Below are positions 28,051 to 36,586 of a DNA stretch of 64,000 nt, piece by piece. Each line of letters opens with the position of its first letter. Positions within the stretch are counted from its first letter, which is position 1. The stretch spans positions 434,001 through 498,000 of the forward strand of contig NZ_ATVI01000006.1 of the NCBI RefSeq assembly GCF_000420645.1. Reading direction: 5' to 3'. The stretch comes from Nevskia ramosa DSM 11499. Lineage in GTDB: Bacteria; Pseudomonadota; Gammaproteobacteria; Nevskiales; Nevskiaceae. The translations under genes and the position numbers were made by a program. Under the pieces are notes generated by a model. The model was given only the letters and a program-made list of their open reading frames with translations. It ran no database searches and was not told the DNA's origin.

Positions 28051-29877
28051 ATGACTGTCGACACCAACAGCCGGCCGCGGCGCGAGCAGGCCTGGACGCC
28101 GAGCAGCGCCGGCGTCGATGCCCAGCGCCTGCCCGACATGGCCGACTTGATGGCGCGCTTGCACTTCGCGCCGGGAGATGGCCGTATCTGGCTCGACGAC
28201 CAGCGCATGCAGCTGATCCATACCTCTGCGATGGGCGTGTTGCGTCGTGAGCTGATCGAAGGCCTGGGCATCGAGCGCGCACGCGGCCTGCTGACCCGGA
28301 TGGGTTACAACTCCGGCTCTCACGACGCCCACCTGGCCCGCAAGCTGCGGCCCAATGCGCCGTTGCACGACATGTTCGTGGTGGGTCCGCAGCTGCACGC
28401 GCTGGAAGGCATCGTGCTGGTCGAGCCGGTATCGATGGAGATCGATATCGAGCGCGGCCATTACCGCGGCGAATTCATCTGGCGCGGCTCCTCGGAAGCG
28501 GAGGAGCATGTCCGCACTTATGGCATCAGCGCCGAGCCCGTGTGCTGGAGCCAGATCGGTTATGCGAGCGGCTATACCAGCGTGTTCGTCGGCCGGCCGA
28601 TCCTGTTCCGCGAAGTCGAATGCCGAGCGATGGGCCACGCCCACTGTCGTATCGTCGGCAAACCGGTGGAAGCCTGGGAAGATGCCGAGGTCGACGCCAG
28701 CTTCCTGCAGGCCGAACAGTTCACTCGCGGGCTATCCGCGACCAGCCGCCAGCCGGTCGGCGAAGCGCCCAACGCCGAGACTGCGGCGATGTTCGCCGAT
28801 GGCGACATCGTCGGCGTGTCGACCGGTTTCAACGCGGTCTGCCACATGCTGCGCTGTGTCGCAGACACCAACGCAACGGTGCTGTTTCTCGGCGAAAGCG
28901 GCGTCGGCAAGGAAGTGTTCGCCCGCACGCTCCACCGGATCAGTGCCAGAGCCGACAAGGTGTTCATCGCGGTCAACTGTGCGGCGATTCCGGAAACGCT
29001 GATCGAATCCGAACTGTTCGGTGTCGAGCGCGGGGCCTATACCGGCGCCACATCGGCTCGCGAGGGCCGCTTCGAGCGCGCCCATGGCGGCACGCTGTTT
29101 CTCGATGAGATCGGCACGTTGAGCCTCACTTCGCAGGGCAAGCTGCTGCGCGCGCTGCAGGAGGGCGAGATCGAGAGAGTCGGCGACAGTCATACGCGCA
29201 AGGTCGATGTCCGCGTCGTGGCGGCGACGAATCTGGATCTGAGGGCCGAGGTTCGCGCCGGACGCTTCCGCGAGGACCTCTATTTCCGACTCAACGTGTT
29301 CCCGATCAAGGTGCCGCCGCTCCGGGAGCGCCGCGAGGACATCCCGGTACTGATGAACCATTTTCTTCAGAAGTTCACTCGTCGCCATCGCCGCGACGTG
29401 ACCGGCTTCACTGCACGTGCCATCGACGCGCTGCTCAGCTACGAGCTGCCGGGCAATATCCGCGAGCTGGAAAACATGATCGAGCGTGGCGTGATCCTCG
29501 CTCGCCCCGGCGGCGCCATCGACGTCAGCCACCTGTTCACGGCCGGCGAGCGTTGGGACAGCCCCACCTGGGGTTTGAGCCGCGATGGCCGCGTCGCCAC
29601 CAGCGGCAGGCTCGATGACATCGACGAGAACCTTGCTGGCAGTCTCGGCAATCCGCTGAAGACAATCACCGATCGCATAGAACGCCTGATGTCCGGCCAG
29701 GGCTTGGCCGACAGCGGCTCGCTGGACGAAATCGAGGCGGAGTTGGAGAACACCCTGCTGCAGCACGCCATCGAGAAAGCCAAGGGCAATCTGTCGGCCG
29801 CCGCGCGCTTGCTCGGCATCACTCGGGCAAGGCTGGTCTATCGGCTCAATCAGCGCGGGCTCGGCGGCTCGCTCTGA
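28051..29877 (+). CDS. dmpR: Phenol-responsive sigma-54 activator (MopR/DmpR type)
   Basis: 608 residues from the ATG at 28051, chosen for its AGGAGG site. The reading frame is open far upstream, but without a better start. The N-terminal sensor has H116 and W144, equivalent to the phenol-contacting H106 and W134 of MopR at a constant offset of 10. Zinc ligands C165, E188, C191 and C199 match MopR C155, E178, C181 and C189. The AAA+ domain has [14 protein letters not shown] (a variant of GAFTGA) and LFLDEIG. A Fis-type helix-turn-helix ([20 protein letters not shown]) ends the protein. It is divergent from dmpK and its sigma-54 promoter. Confidence 0.95.
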   Translation: MTVDTNSRPRREQAWTPSSAGVDAQRLPDMADLMARLHFAPGDGRIWLDDQRMQLIHTSAMGVLRRELIEGLGIERARGLLTRMGYNSGSHDAHLARKLRPNAPLHDMFVVGPQLHALEGIVLVEPVSMEIDIERGHYRGEFIWRGSSEAEEHVRTYGISAEPVCWSQIGYASGYTSVFVGRPILFREVECRAMGHAHCRIVGKPVEAWEDAEVDASFLQAEQFTRGLSATSRQPVGEAPNAETAAMFADGDIVGVSTGFNAVCHMLRCVADTNATVLFLGESGVGKEVFARTLHRISARADKVFIAVNCAAIPETLIESELFGVERGAYTGATSAREGRFERAHGGTLFLDEIGTLSLTSQGKLLRALQEGEIERVGDSHTRKVDVRVVAATNLDLRAEVRAGRFREDLYFRLNVFPIKVPPLRERREDIPVLMNHFLQKFTRRHRRDVTGFTARAIDALLSYELPGNIRELENMIERGVILARPGGAIDVSHLFTAGERWDSPTWGLSRDGRVATSGRLDDIDENLAGSLGNPLKTITDRIERLMSGQGLADSGSLDEIEAELENTLLQHAIEKAKGNLSAAARLLGITRARLVYRLNQRGLGGSL

Positions 29878-29935
29878 GCAAACTTCTCGTTCCGATCGGA
29901 TGGATGATCGGATTCAGCTCCGCTCGCTGCCACGG

Positions 29936-29980
29936 AAAAAAAGATCGGCAGGCGCCGCTGCACGGACGCAGCGCCTGCCG
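29936..29980 (-). terminator. Rho-independent terminator of the envelope-module operon
   Basis: CGGCAGGCGC (29946-29955) pairs with GCGCCTGCCG (29971-29980). On the minus strand the stem is followed by GATC and seven T residues (29942-29936). It lies about 190 bp after the stop of the last DUF1329 gene and also just after the convergent regulator gene. The T-tract shows that it works on minus-strand transcripts. A second small hairpin (CCGCCAG/CTGGCGG, 30001-30022) precedes it. No gene was seen in 29878-30171. Confidence 0.75.
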
Positions 29981-30171
29981 TGGCCGACCTATGGCCAACG
30001 CCGCCAGGACGGATTCTGGCGGTCAAAACACCAGACGGGCACTCAGGTCCGTCAGAGACACCCAGGGACAGGAATCTGCAATACGCGATGCGCCAACTCG
30101 TTTGATGGCGCGGCCTCGATGTTTCCCGGATAACGGCAAGACCCGCGGACAGAGGTGCAGCGTCGATCCCC

Positions 30172-31554
30172 TCAGCTTGAGCCGAGCCCGATCAGGGCCC
30201 CTTGGGTCAGGTAGCGGTCGTACATCCTCGGATCGTTCGCCCCGCTCTGATGAATGCCATCTATTGCCTTCACTTGTTCCAGGCGGGTGATGGCGCCAGT
30301 CTGGATATCCGAACAGGTCAGGTGGCCCCAGCTCCAGTACGGATGCTTGCCATCCATCACTTTCTTCTCGCCGGACTCGTAGAGCCCATAGCAGCCATCG
30401 AACGAGCGATAGGGCAGACCATTGCGGTCGTAAGTGGTCATGCCGGCGAAGGTCTGGTTGCGCGCATCGAACCAGACCCGCTTCTTGGATACCGGCGCGC
30501 GCGGAAACTTGGTCGGTTCGGCTTCGACCACAACGATTTCCGGCACCAACTCCACATCGGTATTCCAGAACGAGAGATCCTTCGGTCCGCCGTGGGTCTT
30601 GTGCTCCCAGTTCGGATGATCGGCGTTCCAGCCGCCGGATACACCGCCGAGAAACGGCCCGCGGTGGACGATCTTGTAGTTGCCCCAGGTGTACATCGGG
30701 TCGCCTGCGCCCCAGACATCGGAGAGGAACAGGGTCAGCCCCGGCACCAGCGGCTCGAAGCGCTGATTGGTCGGAAACTGGCGGATGCGCCGGAACTCGG
30801 GGACATAGCCGTAGAGCACCGGAAACGTGCTCTGGTCGTAATCCCAGATATTCAGGAAGGACGTGCCGCGATAGACGCCTGGCTTGGTGAAGAACACCGA
30901 CTGATAACGCAGCTTGTCGAGATGCTCCGGCCAGTACGGCTTGGGCTCCATGCTGACGCGGGACACCGCCGACAGCTCGGCCCAGCCGCATTCGTATTCG
31001 AAGCCGACTTTGCCATCGGCGCCGACGTTCTTGATCTTGATGGCGTAGAACGACCCATCATGACGGCCCCAGCTGAGTGTCTGCGCGGCAAACAACTCCT
31101 CGGCAGTCTTGGGGTCGGGAAAGGGATTGCCGCCGATCCAGGGTTTGCCGTCCGCGGAATTGACGACGTTGCCGCGGGCATCGAACTTGGCCTTGCCGGC
31201 ATTGCGCAGCGTCGCCTCGAGATACTCCCACGGCGAGGTCCGCATGATATCCGTCGTCGTCTTGACGACCCTGAGCCTGCGGCCCTGTTTGAGGATCTGC
31301 TCGTAGCGGATCGGCTCGATCAGATCCTTGACCAGTTCCACATTGGCGGCGGTGATCTCGTCACCGGTCTTGATCCGACCCTTGGTGTAGCCCTCGATCG
31401 ACAGCAACTCGTCGGGATAGGCCTTGCTGATGTCGCCATGCTGCGCAATGGCCTGCGAGAGCGGCATCAGCACACCCGTCGCAAGCGCGCCTCTGCTCGC
31501 ATCGGCAAGAAATTTGCGGCGGCTGTAGCCACCGTCGTATCGCGTGATCCGCAT
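30172..31554 (-). CDS. DUF1329 envelope protein (second copy, Tat signal)
   Basis: 460 residues. The N-terminus has a twin-arginine motif, YSRRKFLADASRG, followed by a weakly hydrophobic stretch ending in AIAQ, so Tat export to the periplasm is likely. DISKAYPDELLSIEGYTKG and the recurring aromatic-rich beta segments define the DUF1329 family (related to outer-membrane lipoprotein-sorting folds). It is a paralogue of the protein encoded at 35121-36521. Family members occur beside DUF1302 porin-like proteins in catabolic clusters. The molecular function is unproven. Last gene before the terminator. Confidence 0.82.
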   Translation of the reverse strand: MRITRYDGGYSRRKFLADASRGALATGVLMPLSQAIAQHGDISKAYPDELLSIEGYTKGRIKTGDEITAANVELVKDLIEPIRYEQILKQGRRLRVVKTTTDIMRTSPWEYLEATLRNAGKAKFDARGNVVNSADGKPWIGGNPFPDPKTAEELFAAQTLSWGRHDGSFYAIKIKNVGADGKVGFEYECGWAELSAVSRVSMEPKPYWPEHLDKLRYQSVFFTKPGVYRGTSFLNIWDYDQSTFPVLYGYVPEFRRIRQFPTNQRFEPLVPGLTLFLSDVWGAGDPMYTWGNYKIVHRGPFLGGVSGGWNADHPNWEHKTHGGPKDLSFWNTDVELVPEIVVVEAEPTKFPRAPVSKKRVWFDARNQTFAGMTTYDRNGLPYRSFDGCYGLYESGEKKVMDGKHPYWSWGHLTCSDIQTGAITRLEQVKAIDGIHQSGANDPRMYDRYLTQGALIGLGSS

Positions 31555-31593
31555 GTTCCAGGGGCTCGCCGGTCGTCCTGACAGATAAAGGTA

Positions 31594-31620
31594 GCCGGCG
31601 GCGTGATGAGCACCGCCGGC
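31594..31620. repeat. Intercistronic hairpin between the DUF1302 and DUF1329 genes
   Basis: GCCGGCGG (31594-31601) and CCGCCGGC (31613-31620) form a perfect 8-bp stem with an 11-nt loop in the 138-bp gap. There is no T-tract on the minus strand. It is more likely an mRNA-stabilising or attenuating structure than a full terminator. Confidence 0.45.
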
Positions 31621-31692
31621 AAAAGTTCCGAGATCCAGTTCTCGGCGTGCGGACGTCTTGCGCTTGACTTGTATCCGTGAAGATCTGAAGGA

Positions 31693-33867
31693 CTAGAACT
31701 GATAGCCGATGCGAATATTGGCTTCGTCGGCGAAGCTGATTGCACGGACCACGTTGTTGGTCGGGTTGCCGTACAGATGGCCGTTCACGTAGTTGTAGAA
31801 GAAATCGACGCTGATGTTGTTTCCCGGATTCCACTTCAGGAGTGGCTGCGCCAGCAGACCGCCCTGCACGTCGTACAGGAAGGCCCACTCCAGCACGAAT
31901 TTGCGGTTCGGGGCGGGCAGGAAGCCGGCGAACACCAGGTAATTGGCTCCGACATCGGTAAGTCCTTTCGGACTCCTGAGACCCGAGTAGTCGTTGCCCT
32001 GAAGACCGACCGGATCACTCACGCCAAAGGTGCCGCTGTTGCCGCCATAGCCCTTCAGATTCAGACCGACGATATCGGTGGCGCTGCGGTGCTGATACTC
32101 GAAGGCAAGATAGGCCGCCGGGAATGCCGGGGTGAAGCGATACCAGCGCTCGCCGACCACCGTGATGATGTACTCGTCGGTCTTGTCTCCGCCGCGACCA
32201 AGGCCGGTATCCGTCAAGCGCCGATTCGGCGTGTACTGGGCTTCGACGTTGACGATGAACTGGTTCCAGAACGAGGCGGCGTTCTCGGTCTCGATCACAT
32301 AACTGCCACCCAGACCGAACACTTCCTCGCGGAAGTAGTCGCGCTGCACGTTGCCGCGGAGGCTGCCGTCGGAAGCGAGGAAGAACGTATTCAGCAGATT
32401 GCTCGCCTCCCGGTTGTCGTCGACATGTGACGCATAGACGTCCCGCAGCGCGGCGAACTCGTCGATGGCCGTATTCACAGTCTTCGTGGCATCGAGACGC
32501 ACACTGCCCGCGGCTCCGAAGTACTCCTTGTTGCTGTAGACGCCAGCCGGTCCGACGGTGAACGGAGTGTGCGACAGCGCTTCACCCAGGTTGCTGTACA
32601 AGCGGCAGGTCGTCGGGTTGTAGAGATTGCCGGCGCAGAGCGGGCTGTCCGGACCGAGCTTGGCGGCGTAAGCCGTTTCGACGGCAGCACCGAGCAAGTT
32701 GCCGTACCGGCTTCCGTCTGGATTGGTTCCCGTCAGGCCCTTGTTGATACCGCTCTCTGCCCAGCTGAAAACGCCGAGCGGATTGATGCGGCTGCCTGCG
32801 AGCGCCGAGTAACCCCAGTTGCCGTAGTCGGCCTTCATGCGGATGCCGTAGCTCAGCCGGGTGTCGTTGTCGCCAGTGAAATAGTTATCCAGCGGCTTGT
32901 AGAACTGCGACGGAATGACGTTGTAAGGCGTGTTCGGATTCGGCAGGACCGAGGGCTGGAACTTCTGCACGTAGCCGTCGACGATGATCGCGTCTGACGC
33001 CTGGATCGTGCCGCGAAGCGCCAGGGCCGGAACGCGCTTGTCCGAGAATTCCTCGATTGCCCGATCAAGCACCAGGTGCCGACGGAAATCGAGACCATCC
33101 GGCACATCGAAAGACTGGAAGAAGATTGCCTGTCCCCAGGCGATCTGCTGCATGCCGAAACGAATGTTGTAGGCGCCGCTCTTGTATTCGAGGAGCGCGG
33201 TCGGAAAATCGATCAGGTACTGACGCCCGGCGAATTCCGTCGGATTCAGCTTGCCCCCGTTGCGTCCCAGGGACTGGAAATACTGCGCCTTGCCGGTGTC
33301 GGCATAGCGGTTGCCACCGCCGCCATCGATGCCGCCCTGGATATTGGCAACGTCCTTCGCATCGAAGCTGTTGTAGATACCCGGATCGAAGATTGCGCGC
33401 GCCTGAATGTTCAGCCGGAAGCTGTCCGTGAACGACACATTCATTTCGCCCGAAGCGCGGTACTCCTGATAGTTGAGGTACGGATCACTACCCGGCACGA
33501 AGTTGTCGCGACGTACGGTATCGTTGGTATGGATCAGCCCGGCAGAGTTCGGAATGGGAACATTCCAGTTGGTCGCCTGTGGCAGCAGCTGGATACCCAG
33601 CAATTGACTGCTCAACGCTGGCGGCACATAAGCCTGCCGCGGCACATCGACGTGCTGGAAAGGCGCATTGCCTTGGTTATTGTAGTTCTGGAAGCCCGTC
33701 GTCCTGAACCCGGTGTCATTGCGCAACAGGCCGTTGAACGTCGTGCGCCCCCAGAGATTGGATAGAAATCCACTTGAGTCGCCATCATCGGCCCACACCG
33801 TTGTCGATGCGGCCATCATTGCTATGCCGGCACAAATGAGTCGGCGTGCACGCTGAGCTGAATCCAT
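31693..33867 (-). CDS. DUF1302 family outer-membrane protein
   Basis: 724 residues from the ATG at 33867 (MDSAQRARRLICAGIAMM), preceded by GGGGGAG. The signal peptide ends at VWADD. The mature protein is a long beta-rich sequence ending in IRIGYQF, with the terminal Phe of an outer-membrane barrel. FNGLLRNDTGFRT and AYNIRFGMQQIAWGQA are typical of DUF1302. Family members are found with DUF1329 and RND genes in hydrocarbon- and steroid-degradation clusters and are thought to form outer-membrane channels (not proven). It follows the YCF48 gene in the operon. Confidence 0.85.
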   Translation of the reverse strand: MDSAQRARRLICAGIAMMAASTTVWADDGDSSGFLSNLWGRTTFNGLLRNDTGFRTTGFQNYNNQGNAPFQHVDVPRQAYVPPALSSQLLGIQLLPQATNWNVPIPNSAGLIHTNDTVRRDNFVPGSDPYLNYQEYRASGEMNVSFTDSFRLNIQARAIFDPGIYNSFDAKDVANIQGGIDGGGGNRYADTGKAQYFQSLGRNGGKLNPTEFAGRQYLIDFPTALLEYKSGAYNIRFGMQQIAWGQAIFFQSFDVPDGLDFRRHLVLDRAIEEFSDKRVPALALRGTIQASDAIIVDGYVQKFQPSVLPNPNTPYNVIPSQFYKPLDNYFTGDNDTRLSYGIRMKADYGNWGYSALAGSRINPLGVFSWAESGINKGLTGTNPDGSRYGNLLGAAVETAYAAKLGPDSPLCAGNLYNPTTCRLYSNLGEALSHTPFTVGPAGVYSNKEYFGAAGSVRLDATKTVNTAIDEFAALRDVYASHVDDNREASNLLNTFFLASDGSLRGNVQRDYFREEVFGLGGSYVIETENAASFWNQFIVNVEAQYTPNRRLTDTGLGRGGDKTDEYIITVVGERWYRFTPAFPAAYLAFEYQHRSATDIVGLNLKGYGGNSGTFGVSDPVGLQGNDYSGLRSPKGLTDVGANYLVFAGFLPAPNRKFVLEWAFLYDVQGGLLAQPLLKWNPGNNISVDFFYNYVNGHLYGNPTNNVVRAISFADEANIRIGYQF

Positions 33868-33906
33868 TTTTCTGCTCCCCCAGTACTTGTCGTTTGTTTG
33901 TTGCAA

Positions 33907-33969
33907 TCAGTTGCCGCTTGCTGCCAGTTCAAAAGCCCGGCCGTTGTGGCCAATGGCGCTTGCTGATTT
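33907..33969 (-). pseudogene. Vestigial C-terminus of a second YCF48-like gene
   Basis: Between the YCF48 gene and the DUF1302 gene, 20 codons and a stop on the minus strand read AIGHNGRAFELAASGN plus four preceding residues. They align with AVGHSGRVLELATGGN, the C-terminus of the intact YCF48-like protein just upstream. At DNA level 33904-33957 and 33999-34052 are roughly 75% identical. A TAG (33970-33972) closes the frame upstream. This looks like the remnant of a tandem duplication that was mostly deleted. Confidence 0.65.
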
Positions 33970-34001
33970 CTATCCCTTGCGTGCGTTCTTCCTGCTCTGA
34001 A

Positions 34002-35033
34002 TCAATTGCCGCCGGTTGCCAGTTCGAGCACCCGGCCGCTGTGACCCACGGCAATCACCGAACCATCCGGCGTGCTTGCGCCACGGCTGAGGCCGCAGTA
34101 CCAGTTGAGGCTCAGATCCAGGGCCTTGAGCGGCTGCCAGGTCTTGCCAGCGTCAGCACTGACCAGGCCGCTGCGCATGCCGACGACGACCACATGACCA
34201 TCCTGCGTCGTCTCGATGGCGAACAGGCTGGCCTCCGAATTGGTGGCGAGCTGGGTCCAGGTCTTGCCGCTGTCCGTGCTGGTGACGATCAAGCCCGTCT
34301 GACCGGCCGCATAGCCGACGCCGTCGTCGCGAAAATGCATGCCGAAGATCGTCGGCGGAATCGAACCCTGCACCGCCGCCGGCACCTGAAACACCGGTGC
34401 CCAAGTCACGCCGCCATCGGTCGAGCGATTCAGCTGGCCGAATTCGCCGCCAATCACGATGGCGCCATCATCGAAGACATTGGCGGCATAGATGGTCGGC
34501 TCGTCGCGGATCGCTTCGAAGGCTCCGGTGACGCCCGTCTGGTAGAGCGTCGCCCAATCCGGCTTCAGATCGGCCCAGGTCTCTCCGCCGTCGGTCGACT
34601 TGAGCAAGGTACCGAAAGCACCAGCGGCCACCGCAAGGCCATTCTTGTTGAGGCTGACTCGCAGCAGACGACGATCCGTGACCGGCTCGATCTTGCGCCA
34701 GGGTTTGCCTTGATCACGGATCAGAATCAGACCCTGCTGCCCGACCGCGATCGAACGCGAACCCGCGATGGCAACGCTGAGCAAAGACAGATTGGTTGGC
34801 GGATTCTTGTCGCGCGCCCAGGTTTTGCCGCCGTCGGTGGTTTCGAGTACGAGACCACCGTCGCCTACCGCTTCGCCGAAGTCGCCACTGAAGGCGACTG
34901 AGTAGAGACGATCGTGAGGTGTCAACTGGTTCAGCGCGCGGCTTCCGCGGCCATCGGCAGCCACCGCGAAACTACCCGCCACGGCCATAAGTACCAGGAA
35001 TATTGCTGACAACGGGCGTGCGTATACGTTCAT
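34002..35033 (-). CDS. YCF48/HCF136-like beta-propeller periplasmic protein
   Basis: 343 residues from the ATG at 35033 (MNVYARPLSAIFLVLM). The signal peptide is cleaved near VAADG. The rest is a series of blades with the repeated motif STDGG-x-TW and close variants (TTDGGKTWARD, STDGGETWAD, STDGGVTWAP, STDSGKTWTQ), as in the photosystem II assembly factor YCF48. In non-photosynthetic bacteria such proteins accompany DUF1329, DUF1302 and RND genes. They may act as a periplasmic scaffold (inference). Third gene of the module. Confidence 0.85.
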   Translation of the reverse strand: MNVYARPLSAIFLVLMAVAGSFAVAADGRGSRALNQLTPHDRLYSVAFSGDFGEAVGDGGLVLETTDGGKTWARDKNPPTNLSLLSVAIAGSRSIAVGQQGLILIRDQGKPWRKIEPVTDRRLLRVSLNKNGLAVAAGAFGTLLKSTDGGETWADLKPDWATLYQTGVTGAFEAIRDEPTIYAANVFDDGAIVIGGEFGQLNRSTDGGVTWAPVFQVPAAVQGSIPPTIFGMHFRDDGVGYAAGQTGLIVTSTDSGKTWTQLATNSEASLFAIETTQDGHVVVVGMRSGLVSADAGKTWQPLKALDLSLNWYCGLSRGASTPDGSVIAVGHSGRVLELATGGN

Positions 35034-35120
35034 GGCAGGAGCCGACAGAGAAATCGAATGGAGATGTGGCGGCCGCGGACTGGCGGCCGCCACAAAGAGG
35101 ACTACTTCAGTGCCGCGTGA

Positions 35121-36521
35121 TTACGCACGGCCCAGAGACTGCAGCGCCTGTGCGGTGCAGTAGGTGTTGTAAAGCCATTCCGGATCGGCCTGGAAGCGTG
35201 CTTCGACACCCGCGGCGCCCTTGCTGTGGTTGCACAGCGACATGCGGCGATTCTGGAAATCGTAGATATGCACGTAGGTCCAGGTGAACTGCGGAGTCTT
35301 GCCATCGCGGCCAACGATGACGCGCTTGCCGTCCGAACCACCGCCCTTGAGCTGGCCATGCGCCATTTCGAAATTCGACCAGAGCTTGCCCTGACGGTCG
35401 TAGCGAATGTTGCTGGAAGCGATGCTGTTGCGCGCATCGACATAGGCCACGCGCTTGGACACCGGCGAACGCGGATAGCCAGTTGGCTCGCAGCTGGTGA
35501 CGATGACTTCCGGCGCCATCTCGTAGGCAATGTCGAAGAACTTCGGGTTGTCCTTCTGGCGCGGCGGCTCCCAGTTGGCGTCGTGGGTCGCGAACTCGGA
35601 AGACCATGGGCCGAGCATTGGCTTGCGCGCCTCGATCTTGTGATTGCCCCAGGTCAGGAAGGGATCGCCGGCAGCCCAGGGATCGCTGAGGAACCACACG
35701 GCGCCGGGAACAAGCGGCTCGAAGCGTTGATTCGACGGGAACTGACGTACCCGGCGGAACTCCGGCAGATAGCCATACAGCTCTGGAATCTTGCGCGCAT
35801 CGTAATCCCAGACGCTCAGGAACGAAGTACCGCGGACGTCTGGCGAGGCGGCAAAGAACACGGCCTGACGACGCAGCTCATTCTCCAGCCCCTTGAAGAC
35901 CTTGCGATCGGCACGGCCGGTGCTGTTCACCTCGACCCACTGGAAGTTGTAGTGGTACTCGAGCTTGCCGCTGACGCCGATGTCCTTCTGCTCGACCACG
36001 TAAGCAGCGGCGTCGTTCCGGCCGATGTTCATGGCCATGTTGCACCAGACCTGCTTGGCTTCCGTCGGATTGACGAAGGGCAGACCGCCCTGCCAGCGCT
36101 TGCCGTTTTCGTCCACGGCATTGCCGTCGGCATCCCACTTGGCCTTGTGACCGGACTTGATGTCGGCAATGGTCGCTTCGTAGTAGTCGCCGTTGTCCAG
36201 ATCGCGAGGATTCAAGGTCGGTGCCTTGATCCGGATCTTGCGGCCTTCCACACCGGTGATCTGCTCGTAGGCGCCCGGATCCAGCAGGTGCTTGACGTGC
36301 TCGACGTTGTCCTTGGTGATGTAGTCGCCGACCTTGACCTTGCCCTTGCTCTGGGTCTCGATCGACAGCAGCTCATCCGGATAAGCCTTGCTGATGTCGT
36401 TGATGTCCTTCGCGTAGGCCTGGTCGAGCGGCATCAGCACGCCGGAACCGAGTCCGTAAGCCACAGACTGCATCATCTTCCGGCGACCGTAATCTACGTC
36501 GTACTTTCTGATTCTGAACAT
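35121..36521 (-). CDS. DUF1329 envelope protein (first copy)
   Basis: 466 residues. The N-terminus has a twin-arginine-like stretch, YGRRKMMQSVAYG, then a short hydrophobic part ending in QAYAKD. DISKAYPDELLSIETQSKG is nearly identical to the second copy at 30172-31554. Large parts of the body (RGTSFLSVWDYDARKIPELYGYL) are also shared, so they are paralogues. A GAGGAAA ribosome site precedes the start. It lies 65 bp downstream of the RND gene and 87 bp upstream of the YCF48 gene. Probably exported; function unknown. Confidence 0.83.
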   Translation of the reverse strand: MFRIRKYDVDYGRRKMMQSVAYGLGSGVLMPLDQAYAKDINDISKAYPDELLSIETQSKGKVKVGDYITKDNVEHVKHLLDPGAYEQITGVEGRKIRIKAPTLNPRDLDNGDYYEATIADIKSGHKAKWDADGNAVDENGKRWQGGLPFVNPTEAKQVWCNMAMNIGRNDAAAYVVEQKDIGVSGKLEYHYNFQWVEVNSTGRADRKVFKGLENELRRQAVFFAASPDVRGTSFLSVWDYDARKIPELYGYLPEFRRVRQFPSNQRFEPLVPGAVWFLSDPWAAGDPFLTWGNHKIEARKPMLGPWSSEFATHDANWEPPRQKDNPKFFDIAYEMAPEVIVTSCEPTGYPRSPVSKRVAYVDARNSIASSNIRYDRQGKLWSNFEMAHGQLKGGGSDGKRVIVGRDGKTPQFTWTYVHIYDFQNRRMSLCNHSKGAAGVEARFQADPEWLYNTYCTAQALQSLGRA

Positions 36522-36586
36522 GTCATTTCCTCATCACTAGTAAGCGTCCGATCGATGCCCGGGGACGATAAACCGGTGCCCCTCTT

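Noticed and set aside
30001-30022. Second terminator after the envelope operon
   Set aside because: A 7-bp hairpin without a T-tract on either strand; the stronger hairpin at 29936-29980 suffices.
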